In this document: in pieces, positions 11,120 through 22,692 of the stretch
How positions within the stretch are numbered: the first letter of the stretch is position 1
Layout of the letters: each line of letters starts with the position of its first letter
NCBI GenBank assembly: GCA_029891345.1
Contig: CM056995.1
Span: 84,321,895-84,385,894 of the forward strand
Length of the DNA stretch: 64,000 nt
Source: Dryococelus australis
Lineage: Eukaryota; Arthropoda; Insecta; Phasmatodea; Phasmatidae
Reading direction: 5' to 3'
Translations under genes and position numbers: made by a program
Notes under the pieces: generated by a model
Told to the model about the DNA's origin: nothing
Databases searched by the model: none
The model's input: the letters and a program-made list of their open reading frames with translations, nothing else

Positions 11120-12140
11120 CTATTCATCTAGCCAACTAGCGTCTCAGCTATTATCAGGCCATCCCATTTTATTTTTCTAAATTCATCTAGACATTAAGTG
11201 AAACTAATTAGTAAAGTGTTGAAAATTATCAAAATTGGAATATTGTAGTAAATGAACTTTGATTTTGCTTGAAGTAAAAACACATGTCAGGACTATTAAC
11301 CAGAAGCCCAGCTAATGCCAAATATGTGTCTGTTGCTTGGAACTAATGGTAGTATATATGCCTAATTAATTTGATGAGTAATTTCTGCATCAACGACTTT
11401 GAAAGTCCGTTTAACTATTCACAAATTGTAGCCCTTATTAACTGGTTATATGAAGGTATACGTTTTCTGAAATAATTATCTTTCATTAATCACACAAGGA
11501 TTGAATAGTTATGGCTGACAGCAGAATTTTTCTTGTCTGAATAAAGTGATGTTACATTTAAATAATTTATTTTCCTTGCATAAAAATATAGTTGCTTATT
11601 TTTTTGTGCATGAATTATCATTATGTACTGTTGAAAGTATGTTTTTAATAATGTTGTATGAAAGTCACACACGTCATCACCAGTGTGATATTCTGAATGG
11701 AAAATTACTTTATCAATCAATTAAAAAACTGAATGCAATATCAAGTGTGAGAATTATTATTTTTAATTTCATGAAATTCTGTTTATATTCATTCTATTCA
11801 GTTGTAAGTAAGAAATTAAGGTTGAAAAATTCTCTTTGGAATTTCTGCAGAGAGAAACTAATTTAATCGTATGTCCTCCAAAGTAGCAGCATTCTTTTTT
11901 TCAGTTTGCTAAGGCCTTCACTTCTATAAAAATTAACATAATTTATGTTGTGTGGTTGTAAGGTATTGTCAGCAAGGAACACTGACACAAAACAGTTTCA
12001 ATTTGCTTTCCCTCACATTACATTGTACAATTACACTACAATGTAAAATGTTAATTATAGCTGTTAAGATGTGTTTTGTAAATTGAGTTGTTAATTATAG
12101 TTGATAACTTGTCGTGTGAAGACACCCTCCCAAAAAGCAA
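11120..12140. other. AT-rich region without recognisable gene
   Basis: AT-rich sequence with overlapping short frames on both strands (11490-11866). No motif, RNA or transposon terminus was recognised. It directly precedes the inner end of the right inverted repeat arm. Confidence 0.4.
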
Positions 12141-12147
12141 AAGAGTG

Positions 12148-12985
12148 ACGCCATCGGGTGAGACACCAGACGGATGATGACACAAATTACTTACTGGTGA
12201 TGTGGGTGTCAGCGGTGCTTCCCAATCATCGCACTGTTGAGACTCAGGGTTGTCAGGGATGCTGTGGGTTCTGTGTGTCCATCTCACCTGAGCGTACTTA
12301 CGATACACGTTTGCAATACTAAACTTCAATACCAAACATTTTTAACACTTGAAAAACACAGGTTGCAAGGACACTGTCAATACAAAATAAAAGAATGAGT
12401 CACTGTGAGACTTGTTTTATTTATACCAAGCGTACAAATCACGTGCCATGAAATTTAATGATACAACATGGTCATGTCTAGCTAACTCCGCTTCGGTGCT
12501 CCCCAGCCCGCAATTACTCTAGCGCACACCTATCTTAATGATCTCACCGTGGTGTATGAAAACACAATCTTCACAAGGGTAGAGAGTCAACACCCGCTAG
12601 GGTGGACTGGCTATTTTTTCCTGAAGACAGGACATGGTGAATTACACAATGAACCAACTGATGATAGATAAACACGTGTGATTAGTTGGCATCACTAGCG
12701 CAAACTCATCGCGGCTTGCCCTCCAGCACGTGGATAGTGTGGTGACTGCCTATACACATAGCAGGCTAGGAAGGAAGTAACATCACCATACACAAATACA
12801 AAATTACATAAATACCCTTACAAGATGATGGGGCATGAGGTGAGTATTCACAATAAACACGCACATGTGTGAAAACAAGTTTAGATGGTGCGGATGCCGC
12901 TGGATAAAGTTTGTAGCGGACCACGTGGTGCAGGAGGAATTGCAATATTTCTTAGTGGAAACGGCAAATTAAACTCTGACAAATT
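12148..12985 (-). repeat. Right arm of the long inverted repeat
   Basis: Read on the minus strand this matches the block at 1-840 over nearly its whole length: TAAGTACGCTCAGGTGAGA, ACACACAGAACCCA, CCCTGA, AACCCTGAGTCTCA and CACCCACATCA (12180-12310), CTGGGGAGCACC (about 12505), GGGTGGACTG versus its counterpart near 370, and GCACCACGTGGTCCGCTACAA with TTTATCCAGCGGCATCCG (about 12890-12935). The match includes small indels and many substitutions, so the arms are old. The inner end is near 12148 and similarity continues to about 12985, where the left copy is cut by the window start. Confidence 0.75.
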
Positions 12986-12999
12986 GTTATTCTCGTTGA

Positions 13000-13840
13000 G
13001 AAAATTATCCTCTTTACGACTAAAGCAATGACAGGCTTGTAGCAGGCCTGATTGTGGCAAAAGCAAACATTGAAGTGACCCCGTGGTCAAACATAAAAGC
13101 ATCAATTTACGAGAAAATTACACGGAACCCTGAATAACAATACACAGAACCCTGAACTAAATTATTGCACACATGATATTACACAAATTAGATCTCAAAG
13201 CACAAGGATGGCGTGTATATAGACTCGGCGGCGGTTAACCACGTGGTTGTACGTGATAAGGCTGTAAAATAAACATAAAAAATACCCACAAATACATACG
13301 TGAAAACAAAGCCCTTGAAATTAAAAGCAGCAATAATACAGAAATTACAACGGAATGCCTTTAGTAGAAGCGGATGGGGCCTGATTCAAGTTTCGTGGGT
13401 CGCACGTCCTCTCAAACATCTTTTCCTCCTAATCGATTAAGTTGAAAAATGCCACAAGGGCAAAATTAATTAGTTAAGCGGAAGCATAATGCTGAGGAAA
13501 TAACATACGCAAGCAAAGGTTAACTGATATACTAAAAGTACTATTGAAATCTACATCAGTGCTCAAAAGTTGTAGTGCATACGTGACAGCGTCTTACCTC
13601 ACCACCTCTTCTAGACATACTGCCCAGAGGCAAGCGTCGCATGGACCTACCATGGCTGCCTACAGGGTTCACATAAGCAGAGTAAAACTTATGTATTGAA
13701 AATAAAAGTAGCACAAATAATTTAAATATTGTTTTACATTTTAGAATTTTCTTGTTCATTTTCTGTATTATTTTAGTGTCTCTTTATGATGGCATTCATG
13801 CCGGAATATTACTGTTCTTAATCTCCACGCAGCGCACACT
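13000..13840. other. Non-coding region beyond the right repeat arm
   Basis: No gene recognised. TATATA (13217-13222) and several CACGTG-like words occur. The repeat arm may extend into this part, but its partner sequence lies outside the window. Confidence 0.35.
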
Positions 13841-13844
13841 TAGA

Positions 13845-14062
13845 ATTTATAGCCAAAAATTTTCAAATTGACAACAAACACTTAAAAACATTTTAAGGCA
13901 TTTCAAACCCTGAACATAAAATGAGACACATTTTACACTGCAAAATAATATTCCGCTAGGAATGTCCACATTTGACCCTCTTTGCGCACGTGCATGTACA
14001 TGTGACACGTGCGCGGTGAGCGCCATCATGGGCTCTAGCACCGCTGGCTGTTAGCCAGCGTC
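13845..14062 (-). repeat. Dispersed repeat, copy A
   Basis: On the minus strand this reads TTGACGC, GCTAACA, CCAGC, TAGAGCC, ATGA, GGC and CTCACC, then CGTGTCACATGT, followed by a less conserved part with GTAAAATGTGT. The same order is found on the plus strand at about 36908-37065, so these are two copies of one repeat family in opposite orientation. No coding potential is seen. Ends and class (MITE or SINE) are not resolved. Confidence 0.65.
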
Positions 14063-14069
14063 AAGAGTT

Positions 14070-16550
14070 ACATGAATGAGACGAGAGACTGTACTGGGTT
14101 GAATAATTATAAGTTCAGGTTAGAGTTAGCACCTTGGGTTATGTTTCAGTCTTAGTATTTGTTGTGTTGCGTCTTTGATGAAGTTAACTTTTAGTGTTAG
14201 ATAGAAGGGGTGGGATAGGAGCATGCCAGCCTGTCTCTCCTGAATCCCCTCTTTCCTTCCCTTGGTGACTGAAGACTTTGAATGGTGCAAGTGCTGAAGG
14301 AGAGTGAAATGGCACTCTCAAAAAGTGTTTGTGTGGACGTGACATTTTTAGACACTCAGGGTGAGAGCCTGTTGCGTGTGTTTGGGATGCTCCGTAGTTG
14401 TAGTAGTGCTACAAAAGGATTGGTTGACACTGTAGCCATTGTTGTCGAGGTGTGTAACTCCTGGTTATTTCAAGAAGTTTTACCCCTGAAAACATCATGA
14501 AAAGTTGAGTCTCTTCATCGAGGTGGACGACCCAGCCACCAGCTCCTGTGGGTGGTCATTGACAGTGTGCCGTGGATTCCTGGCCATTCCAGCAAAGGGG
14601 CTTGTCCTGGTTGCCTGCTTTCCTCCTTGCCTGATATGATCAGCTGACCAGTGGAATCCGCCAAGAAGAAGAAGCCCAAGAAGCACTGAAGGAAGTAGAA
14701 TTAATTGCCAAGGCATGAGGAGTGTGGATGAACTGTCAAATACAAGTCATTATTCCCTCCCTCCCTTTTCCTAGTTGTTCCATCTTTTAGTCGCTGAACC
14801 CCAACAGTGTGAAGAGTTCATTGATTCCTACTTTTTAAGGTCTGCAGTGAGCAATAAGATCTTCCTTTGGAGATGGTGTTTGTTTTTTGTATACAGAAAC
14901 CCTGCTGTTAATTTTAGGAAGACCTGAAGTACAGTGGCTCATCCTTTCATCTATAGAAGTGATGTAATAGTTTTTTTTTTGTTTACTGATAATGTTTACT
15001 GATGTGTTATAATATTTTGTTAAAGAGAGCAGAAAAAAATTTTGAAATGAGGAAAATTTGTTTGTGCTAGAGATTAACTATGCATACCGGTAGGTATGTA
15101 GTTATCAAATGTTTTACTGTATTGTAGCTTGCTGCTTTTATGTCTGTCCTAGGAGTCCAATCATCTGAGGAGAGGTCCAGCGCTGACCTGACGGAGTGCC
15201 AATGGATCTTGCTGCATTTTCAGGGGGCAGTCATGGTGTTAGTCGCTGAAGACAAGTCAGCTGGAATGATTTCGACACCCCCTCTACTTCAGCACGCTGC
15301 AAGGCACCCGCTGCAAGTCACCACCATGTATCTCCAAATTACCCAGCTAAGCCCCAACAAAAAAAAATTGTCTCAATGTAATAAATATTTTTAGTACTGT
15401 GGGGCAAACTATTTATGGAAATTATTAAAACTTGGAAACATGACGCTGTATAAGACAAAAAAAGTAGTTCTTTTTCTGATGTATAATTCAAATTTATCAC
15501 AAAAATTGTAACAATGAATTGTAATGAGGATGCAGAATTGGTAGTAGATGAACGATTAGCTGCTTAACTTGACTGTAGGTACTTTCTTTTGTTCCTAGGA
15601 ATGAATTAAAAGAAACTGTCATTCATTAGTTTTAGTGGAAGTCAATAAATTTACCAAAGTTTTTTTCTGAGGAAAAAAAATTCATTTGCAAGGACACAAA
15701 TTTGTCGGGAAGATGTCTTGACCGGAAAGATGTTATGAAGTGATTTTTGAGAGTACATATTTTTTTGTTAGGACCCCTTAATTTTTCGGGAAGCTCACTT
15801 TTTTTTTGTTATGATGCATTAGGTAATTTTACCATTTTTCGTAAGATTTTAGGAATTTTGAATTATGTTGTTCTGGGTACGGTTATTTTCTTTTTTGTTC
15901 AGATCGGCCCTAAGCATGGCTCAGTTGGTTGTCATTTTGGGTTAGGGTTGCCCTACTTTTTATTTGTTCAGATGATTTTTTTTCTTTTTGGTGTTTTGTT
16001 AACAATTTTAATAATTTTAATTTGGGTTTTTGGTAATAATTTTGGAAAGTAATTTTGCTTTTGTTCTGATGTTCTTGCAGTTCAGTACTTTTACCCTTAA
16101 CTTAGTAGTCATGGTTTGTTTGGATTTTAATTGGTAATACATACCTTTTTTTAAATTATTTTAATAATTGCCTACGGTCCTTAATCTGTTTTTTACTGGA
16201 AATCAGTTATAATTCACTGTATCCTTTTTATATTTTGTGGAAGGGCAGGTCTTATAATTTTGTTATGTTCAGGATGTCCGACTGTTAGACCATTTACGTT
16301 GTCACCTCGGGAATCTTCCTTAGCCTCGCAATCAATGGTTCCAGACCTGCTACCGGAATTATTTGCCTATGGTGTCGAGCTGAGGTCAGCTTCAGCACTC
16401 ATGGTATTGACTGCAGTTCTGTTCCCCCTTCTTATTTTCGTCACAGCGTAAGTAATGTTCGGTCAGCACTTATTACAAACTGTTTTGCGGTGCAAGTGTG
16501 TCGTAAGTTCCCGAAGCTAATAGCTGATGTTGAGGTTTCGAGTCAACAGC
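14070..16550. other. Region without recognised gene
   Basis: Moderately GC-richer patches occur at 14210-14720 and 15140-15340, in which short frames on both strands look somewhat protein-like (for example QEEEAQEALKEVELIAKA at 14658-14715), but no family was recognised and the frames are broken. They could be UTR or exon copies. 15400-16250 is T-rich with many TTTTTTGTT runs, which explains the long hydrophobic-looking frame at 15747-16052. Confidence 0.35.
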
Positions 16551-16563
16551 TGTACGTTTGTGG

Positions 16564-16616
16564 GTCGTAGCAGGGGAAGAGAGGAGGGGCCGTAGCAGGG
16601 GAAGAGAGGAGGAGTC
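16564..16616 (+). repeat. Tandem duplication of about 29 bp
   Basis: CGTAGCAGGGGAAGAGAGGAGG is present twice in a row. The two copies are nearly identical, suggesting recent slippage. Confidence 0.8.
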
Positions 16617-16659
16617 GTGCTGCAGGCAGCAAACAGAGGATACGCAGCCCAGGGGACTA

Positions 16660-18425
16660 GGGAAGTGACTTGGTGCTGAGAATGTGTTTGCGGGACATCC
16701 GCATGTGTTCGAGGAGAGCAGTGATTGGTTTAAAGCAGGGTGACATGAGCAATGATAGCAGGCGTGGCTTTGTTGTTTGGAATCCAGCTGTGGAGTGGTG
16801 ACATTTTAAGGAGAAGGAGAGTTTACACACGTGAGAAAAAGTAGCAGCGCAGGGAAGGAGAGTCAAAACGTTGGCAGTGCATCGAGTCCATAAGATGCAG
16901 AAAAGTTGTAGCAGACAGGCCTGGAGGAGCCTGAGGTGTCCGTTCAACATGTAGGCAGTTAAATAAAGTTCATTCATGATTTTGAGATTTCTGGAAACGT
17001 AATTATAGTTGAATCTAAAGTGAACATATTTTTGATGTAATGTTTTTTTTAAACATAATAGTTTCCTACTAATTATTTTGTATTCCATTTAAGTGAAAAT
17101 TCTAGAAACACATTTGTTTACTTATTCCATTTGATTTTAAGATTAAGAATTGGTATGAAATTATTTGGTTGTCCAATAATTTTTTTAATGTTATCAGTTT
17201 GCTTATAAAAGAAACAAATTTGGATTGAACTATCCTCCTCTTTGTATCAAAAACAATGTTATAACAAAGTTTTAAAAAAATGTACGTTTGTTTATTTCCC
17301 TTGTTTAAATGCTAGGCGACCTCCAATATGTTTACACGAGATCTGAAGGTGAGTTATTATGTAGCAAATAAGATGTTGAACTTTGACGCCTATCTCATTC
17401 TGATGGTATGGTCCTGGGCCAGGCTTACTGACTAGACGTAACCTGACGGTAATAAAATGACGTCAGCTGCTTTCTACGATAGTGTTTTACTATGTCAACG
17501 AGTGACTGTGAAATTTAATTGATCTGCGACCCTATCTGCACATAATTTGATTGCACAATTTAAAGTTTCAACTTGACAATTTAAATTAATTTGAAAGCTT
17601 CAATACATCAAACCCAGGAGCCCAATTTTTTAAACAAAAGTTCTGTTTTGATTCTACCCTGAGCTTAATGGAATTTAATCTACAGTTTTCTACAGTTCAG
17701 ACAGTAAATTAGTAATGAGTTTTGCTACAGACTTTTCAACTCACGTACTCAGCTTTTTGATAGTAGTGTCACAGGAAAAGATTAACATAATGATTTGTAT
17801 TGAATTTAATTCAATGACTAATAATTTCTTGGGATTCTCCTATACCAAAATTCAGTACATACAGATTTTTTCCCCTGCAAATCAGTTCTGCAGCGCTGCT
17901 GTTTTTTTTCCTGCAATTGTCTTGCTGTTTTCTAATGTTCATACATAATTTTATTCTACTTGATTTGAGGGATTCTCATGTCTAGGGTTGTCTCTTGGTT
18001 AAATATATGAAGAGTTCTTAATGCTTGAACTAAGTGTTTCATTTTAATGTCTTCACTGGTGTCTTGATGTGTTTAATTTTTAGTAAAATTTCAATTTAAT
18101 ACCAGTGAATTTGCCTTGCCTTTTGAGTGCCATTTATGTGTGCATGTTGTTTGAATCTTTAAGAATTATGGTTTTTCCTACTACAGTAAACCTATGGCTA
18201 TAAGACAAAGTAATTCTACACAGTGTCTAAGCCAAGACAATTGAAAGAGTGTTAGCATACCAGACTGTACGCAGAGAGGTTTTAACCTGATTTTATATTT
18301 GAGTGAAAAAATAAAGTTCTCTAGCTACACTTGTAAATACTATATATTTGAGTTTTCTCTAAGCTATACTAAAGATTTGTTCTACCAACAGTTGTACTGA
18401 AGGCAAGGCATCACTACACTTCCCC
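16660..18425. other. Non-coding region upstream of the env-bearing retroelement
   Basis: A 143-codon frame on the minus strand (16657-17088) has no recognisable motif. Near the retroelement, GGCATCACTACA followed by CTTCCCCC (18406-18425) resembles an LTR terminus next to an inverted polypurine tract, but no matching LTR body was found, so the junction is unexplained. Confidence 0.3.
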
Positions 18426-18429
18426 CGAC

Positions 18430-19663
18430 TTGAAAGAACAGACATTGTATCTCAAAACTACGTTTGATTTTGATACATATAATTCCATAACTTGCATAAT
18501 TAAGAAAGAGCAACGGAAACAGGCTGAGAGCCTGGCCATCTCTCAACTTGTATCCGGATCTGTGAATGGTAATCAATACAATGAGGTGAAAATGACACAG
18601 CACATGATTCTGCCACCAAAATCGGAGACAGTGATAGATGTTGCTTTGCACATGGCGGGTTGGGATGCTGACTCGAAATTGCTTATCGAACCAACATTGA
18701 CAAATGTACCGGGCATCCATGTGGCAAGGGCAATATGCATCTTAATTCTTACTGGTAAGAGCCGCCCAGAGAACGAGGTGTATTGTAGGAGCAGTACGGC
18801 TAGAAACTCTATAGGGACATGTAACAGATTCAGTGAGACGAATCTGGAGGACGGGGTGAACGGCCGTCAGGTTACCTGTGTAGTTGAAAAGAAGGCACTT
18901 ATGAGGGTGAGTGACCAGTGTGTTATTCCCTTTGTTTCGGGTCAAAGGGATGCATCCCAGTGTTTCGTTCCTCATCGCGATCACGTCAAAGGGGGCAAGA
19001 AGATGGTGTCCTAGTCGCGCGTAAGATGCACGAGCGACATGTGAAGTAGGCGGTCATGTCGAGAGGACTATTGAGAGGATAGGTCAAGCTGATGTTTCAA
19101 GGAAACTTCACTGAGCGTTAGTAAAATCAGTAAGGGCAGTGACAAAAATTGTGAACATTACTAATGAGACGCTCATCGTGCCAAAGGGTACGGTAATAGG
19201 ATTTGCCACACTTGTCAGTGACGTTGCTGGAGTACTATGCGTAAATAGCGTACCCCGATTATCTGAGAGAAGTTGTATAAGTCTTGGGTCGGAACAAAGT
19301 GATTTAGTGTCACCACAAGTAGTACCACGGAAGAAAATCCTCGCAGATGTCCCTAGAAACAAAGATAAAAAGTGTTCGCTTCCAGGCTCCGAAGCAGTAA
19401 TCCCCTCGAGTTGTGTTAGCCATAAAGTGAGTGAATTAGTTAGCGAGGTCACGGAAAAGGACAGATTTTGTCGCTGTGTCCTCAAAATCCAAGATAGTGT
19501 ATGCCGAGCAGAGGCAGTTCCGATTCCAAATGAAAACCCAGAGTCCTGTCGTAAAAGTTTGATATGTGATGATAAAAAGTTGAAGTATCGAAATAATTTG
19601 AGATGTCACAGTAATGCAAAAAGTAGTAAAAACAGAGAAGTTAACTTTGAAAGTTGTGAGTAA
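18430..19663 (+). pseudogene. Retroelement pol: linker between protease and RT
   Basis: The frame 18430-19014 contains LPPKSETVIDV and PGIHVARA; the frame 19139-19663 contains KIVNITNETLIVPKGTVIG. In gypsy-type polyproteins these two motifs sit a few residues apart in the stretch between protease and RT, where the chain leads from the cleavable protease to the polymerase. Here they are about 400 bases apart, so something was inserted between them or the segment was rearranged. The word AAGGGCA occurs at both borders (about 18726 and 19131). The protease active-site motif itself was not found. The second frame is unusually long for a linker (174 codons) and is rich in Ser, Cys and Lys. Confidence 0.55.
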
Positions 19664-19709
19664 ACGAAAAATCGGTACCGATGTTAGATTGTTCACTTAA
19701 AATGAGAAT

Positions 19710-19868
19710 AAATGAGCCAAATTATGTACATACTCAAGGTAATCAGAATTGTGAAACTTGTGCACGGAAAATGTGTAATTCATAGAATAGAGAAAATAAA
19801 AGATTAAATGTGCCAAATTGTTTAGTAACTCAAGGTAGACAAGAGTTTTGAAACTCACACGGCAAATA
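19710..19868 (+). repeat. Direct repeat pair, about 96-bp period
   Basis: AATGAGCCAAATTATGTACA...ACTCAAGGTA...GAAACT...CACGGAAAATG (from about 19710) recurs as AATGTGCCAAATTGTTTAGTA...ACTCAAGGTA...GAAACT...CACGGCAAATAG (to 19868). It lies in the polyprotein linker just before RT and is likely an internal duplication in the retroelement. Confidence 0.65.
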
Positions 19869-19879
19869 GTAATAAATCA

Positions 19880-20982
19880 GTGAAGCAGAAGGGTAAAATG
19901 TTACCAGAACTACCAAAACATGACTTTATAGAGGTAGAGAAAATTGTTATTTATAAACTGAAACATTTGAGTAAGAGTGATTTTAATATAATGTTCCCAG
20001 TGTTAATGAAGTTTGCGTATATATTTCAAGTGGAAGATAGTTCAAATTTTGGGTGCACAAATTTATTGAAACGTAAGATAGATACAGGAGAGGCCAGACC
20101 AATAAAGCAGAATCCATATATAGTACTGCATGCATTGAAACCAGTAATTGCAGAGCAAATAAATGACATGCTAGATAAAAATATTATTTCAAAGAGTAAA
20201 TCACATTGGCAGTTTCCCGTAGTGATGGTGAAACAGAAAAATAAAAATGGTTCTTTTAAGATGAGATTTTGTATGGATTTCAATCAGTTGCAAATCCAGC
20301 CTAGTAAGTGTTAATTTGTAAAAGATAGTGTAGAATACTTAGGGCATGTTGTAAGTTCAAAAGGCGTAGAATCAAATCAGAAAAATTTACAAGCAATTAA
20401 AGAACTCCCCAGACCTAAACATGTGGCAGAAGTTCGCTCAGTGGTAGGTTTATTTCAGTAATATAGGAAATTTGTACCGAATTTCGCAGACATTGCGAGA
20501 TCATTGACGAAATTAACTAAGAAAGATGAACCATTCAATTGGGAAGCAGAACAAGAGGAAGCTTTCAAAATGTTAAGAGAAAAATTAATTTCATATCTGA
20601 TTCTTGTATATCCAGATTTTTCACAACCATTTACTGTGAGTACAGATGCTAGTAATTATGCCATAGGCGCTGTCCTGTCTCAGATGAGGAATGGACATGA
20701 GAAACCGATCACCTATGCCAGTAGACAAACTCAGCAGGAAGGAATTACAGTACAACAGAAAAAGAATTGTGCTCTTTAGTTTTTGCTACAAAACGGTTCA
20801 GAGGATATTTGTACAGGCGTAGATTTACCGTTATTTCTGATCATGCTACATTGAGATGGTTATTGAATTTGAAAGACCTTAGTTCGAGACTCACTCGATG
20901 GGCACTTCGTTTAGAAGAGTTGGATTTTGAAGCAGTCCATAAACCAGGCAATAAACACGCAAATGCAGACTGTTTGTCATGA
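19880..20982 (+). pseudogene. Retroelement reverse transcriptase and RNase H, RT core deleted
   Basis: The gene would copy retroelement RNA to DNA. The start shows the usual RT entry motifs: KIDTGEARPIKQNPY, DMLDKNIISKS and FPVVMVKQKNKNGS with MRFCMDFNQL. At about 20290 the frame jumps directly to PSKC and, past a stop, VEYLGHVVSSKG. Roughly 100 codons that normally lie between, including the catalytic YxDD box, are missing. The connection domain (SVVGLFQ, stop, YRKFVPNFADIA) and RNase H follow: FTVSTDASNYAIGAVLSQ, PITYASR, a stop after NCAL, then FRGYLYRRRFTVISDH, RWALRLEELDF and HKPGNKHANADCLS. RNase H Asp residues are largely kept. The copy cannot make active RT. Confidence 0.8.
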
Positions 20983-22172
20983 ATGGTAAATGCTATAAAT
21001 TCAGAAGATTTAACTAGAGAAATAATTAAGAAAGAACAGAGGGAAGATGAAACATCTCTAAGTATAATCAATAAGGCAGACATGGGAAATTTCTTTATTG
21101 ATAGAGAAGGCATCCTATACAAATGCGAAGAGGACAAAATTTTAGTAGTTGTTCCAAAGTCGCTCGTGACCAGAGTAATTAGTCATCACCATGTCATTCC
21201 CTTTTCTGCTCACCAAGGCGTGAAGCGAACTCAAAACCTCCTCAAATCTTTGTACTGGTGCCAACATTGAATAATGATGTAGATGATCGTCTTAGGAGGA
21301 AAAGTATGAAAATGACGAAAAGTACTGTTAGGATCTTTACCACAAGTAAATTCCCCATTTCAGATGGAATCTCTGGATATTTCAGGTCCCTTACCGATGA
21401 GTGAGAAAAGGAATAAATGTGTGTTGACATTTATTGATTATTTTACAAGGTACTGTGAAGCGATACCATTTCACGATCAAACTGCAGAAACAGTAGCGAA
21501 GTATTTTGTACAGCAGATTATTATATGGCATGGTTGTCCTCAAAACCTGCTGACAGATCAAGGGAGAAATTTTGTGTCTAGGTTGATGTTAGAGACATGC
21601 AAAGTGTTAAAAATTAAGCAGTTACAGACAACCCCTTTCAGACCACAATGTAACAGACGTGTTGAGAGATTTCATTGAACCCTAGCAGACGTGATCTCAT
21701 TACGTAGATGAATACGGTAGTAATTGGGAAGAATATTTGCCATATGCAGTGCATGCATATAGGACGGTTCCACATTCAGTGACGGGTTATGGCCCACATT
21801 ATTTGTTGTATGGGAAAGAAGTTAGGCTACCCCCTATAGGTGAATTGAATAGTCAGCCTAATGTGTCAGAAGGGGGTATGACCACCAAGGAACAAGTAGA
21901 TATTTTGAGTAATAAGTTCAAAGAAGCACATGAAGTAGCTAGCGAAAGGAGTAAAGTAGCTTTTGAGAGACAAAAAGAGTATTATGATAAGAAATCAAAT
22001 ACAACCAGATATTGATGTAGGTGATTATGTGTATCTACGCACACCAAGTGTTAAGAAAGGTAGTGTATCTAAGTTTCATAAATTTTGGTCTGTACCTCAT
22101 AAAGTTTTGAGAAAACTGAGCTCAGTCACATTTGTAGTATTATTAGAAGAGAAAAGTTATTGTGCACAGTGA
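20983..22172 (+). pseudogene. Retroelement integrase
   Basis: Follows RNase H after a single stop codon. An N-terminal zinc-binding region is suggested by VISHHHVIPFSAHQGVKR (about 21177), but its Cys pair is lost in a stretch with stops (21270-21360). The catalytic core has its three acidic residues in context: LDISGPL (21373), LLTDQGRNFVS (21547) and VERFH (21662). The C-terminal part shows AYRTVPHSVTGYGPHYLLYG (21748-21807) and a GPY/F-like module, VGDYVYLR ... FHKFWSVPHKVLRK (22016-22110). Frames change at about 21680 and 22010. The enzyme would join retroelement cDNA to host DNA; this copy is broken. Confidence 0.8.
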
Positions 22173-22692
22173 TAGATTAAAGTTTCTAAAAATTCTACAG
22201 AGCCAAGGAGCTTGTGTCTACGCCGAGACACAACGTGTAGGAAAAAAGCCCAGCGGATTATTGATGAAGTAGAAACAGTTGAGAAATTTTGCGATAGTTA
22301 AAGTGATAAAGAATTAAGTGAGGAAAATATCGAAGAAAATATAGGCTCAGTCATGCCCAATTTTAGCAGACATAACAGAGTTAATGGAAATAGGTGAAGT
22401 AGAGGAAATATCTTTTTAATGCCCTAGGGACGACAGCACCCTCGATGATGGTGAGTGTTATGATAATGTAGAAACTGGAAACGTTTGGGAACCGTCGAGG
22501 TATTAAAAGGGAAAATTCGTGAGAAAATAGGTGAACCTAGTGTCAGGTATAATTTGCGTTCAAATGTAATAAACCCCTCAGTGGAAGAGGAGAAAACAGA
22601 AATAAGTGATGCGTAGCCTCAGAGTATAATGAATGTAACCTGGAATTTATGATAATTACGAGTTCAATGCGAAAAACTAAATAAGAGGTATA

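Noticed and set aside
15747-16052. 101-codon hydrophobic frame that looks like a membrane protein
   Set aside because: The surrounding sequence is T-rich on the plus strand, which produces Phe/Leu/Val codons by composition. No motif or homologous family was recognised.
16657-17088. 143-codon frame on the minus strand
   Set aside because: No recognisable motif, no splice context, and it overlaps the edge of a purine-rich tandem duplication; probably chance.
17757-18417. Possible 5' LTR of the env-bearing retroelement (TAGTAGTGTCACAGG at 17761 and GGCATCACTACA at 18406)
   Set aside because: Only the termini resemble the 3' LTR at 25439-26114. The interior sequence does not match, and two LTRs of one element should be nearly identical along their length.
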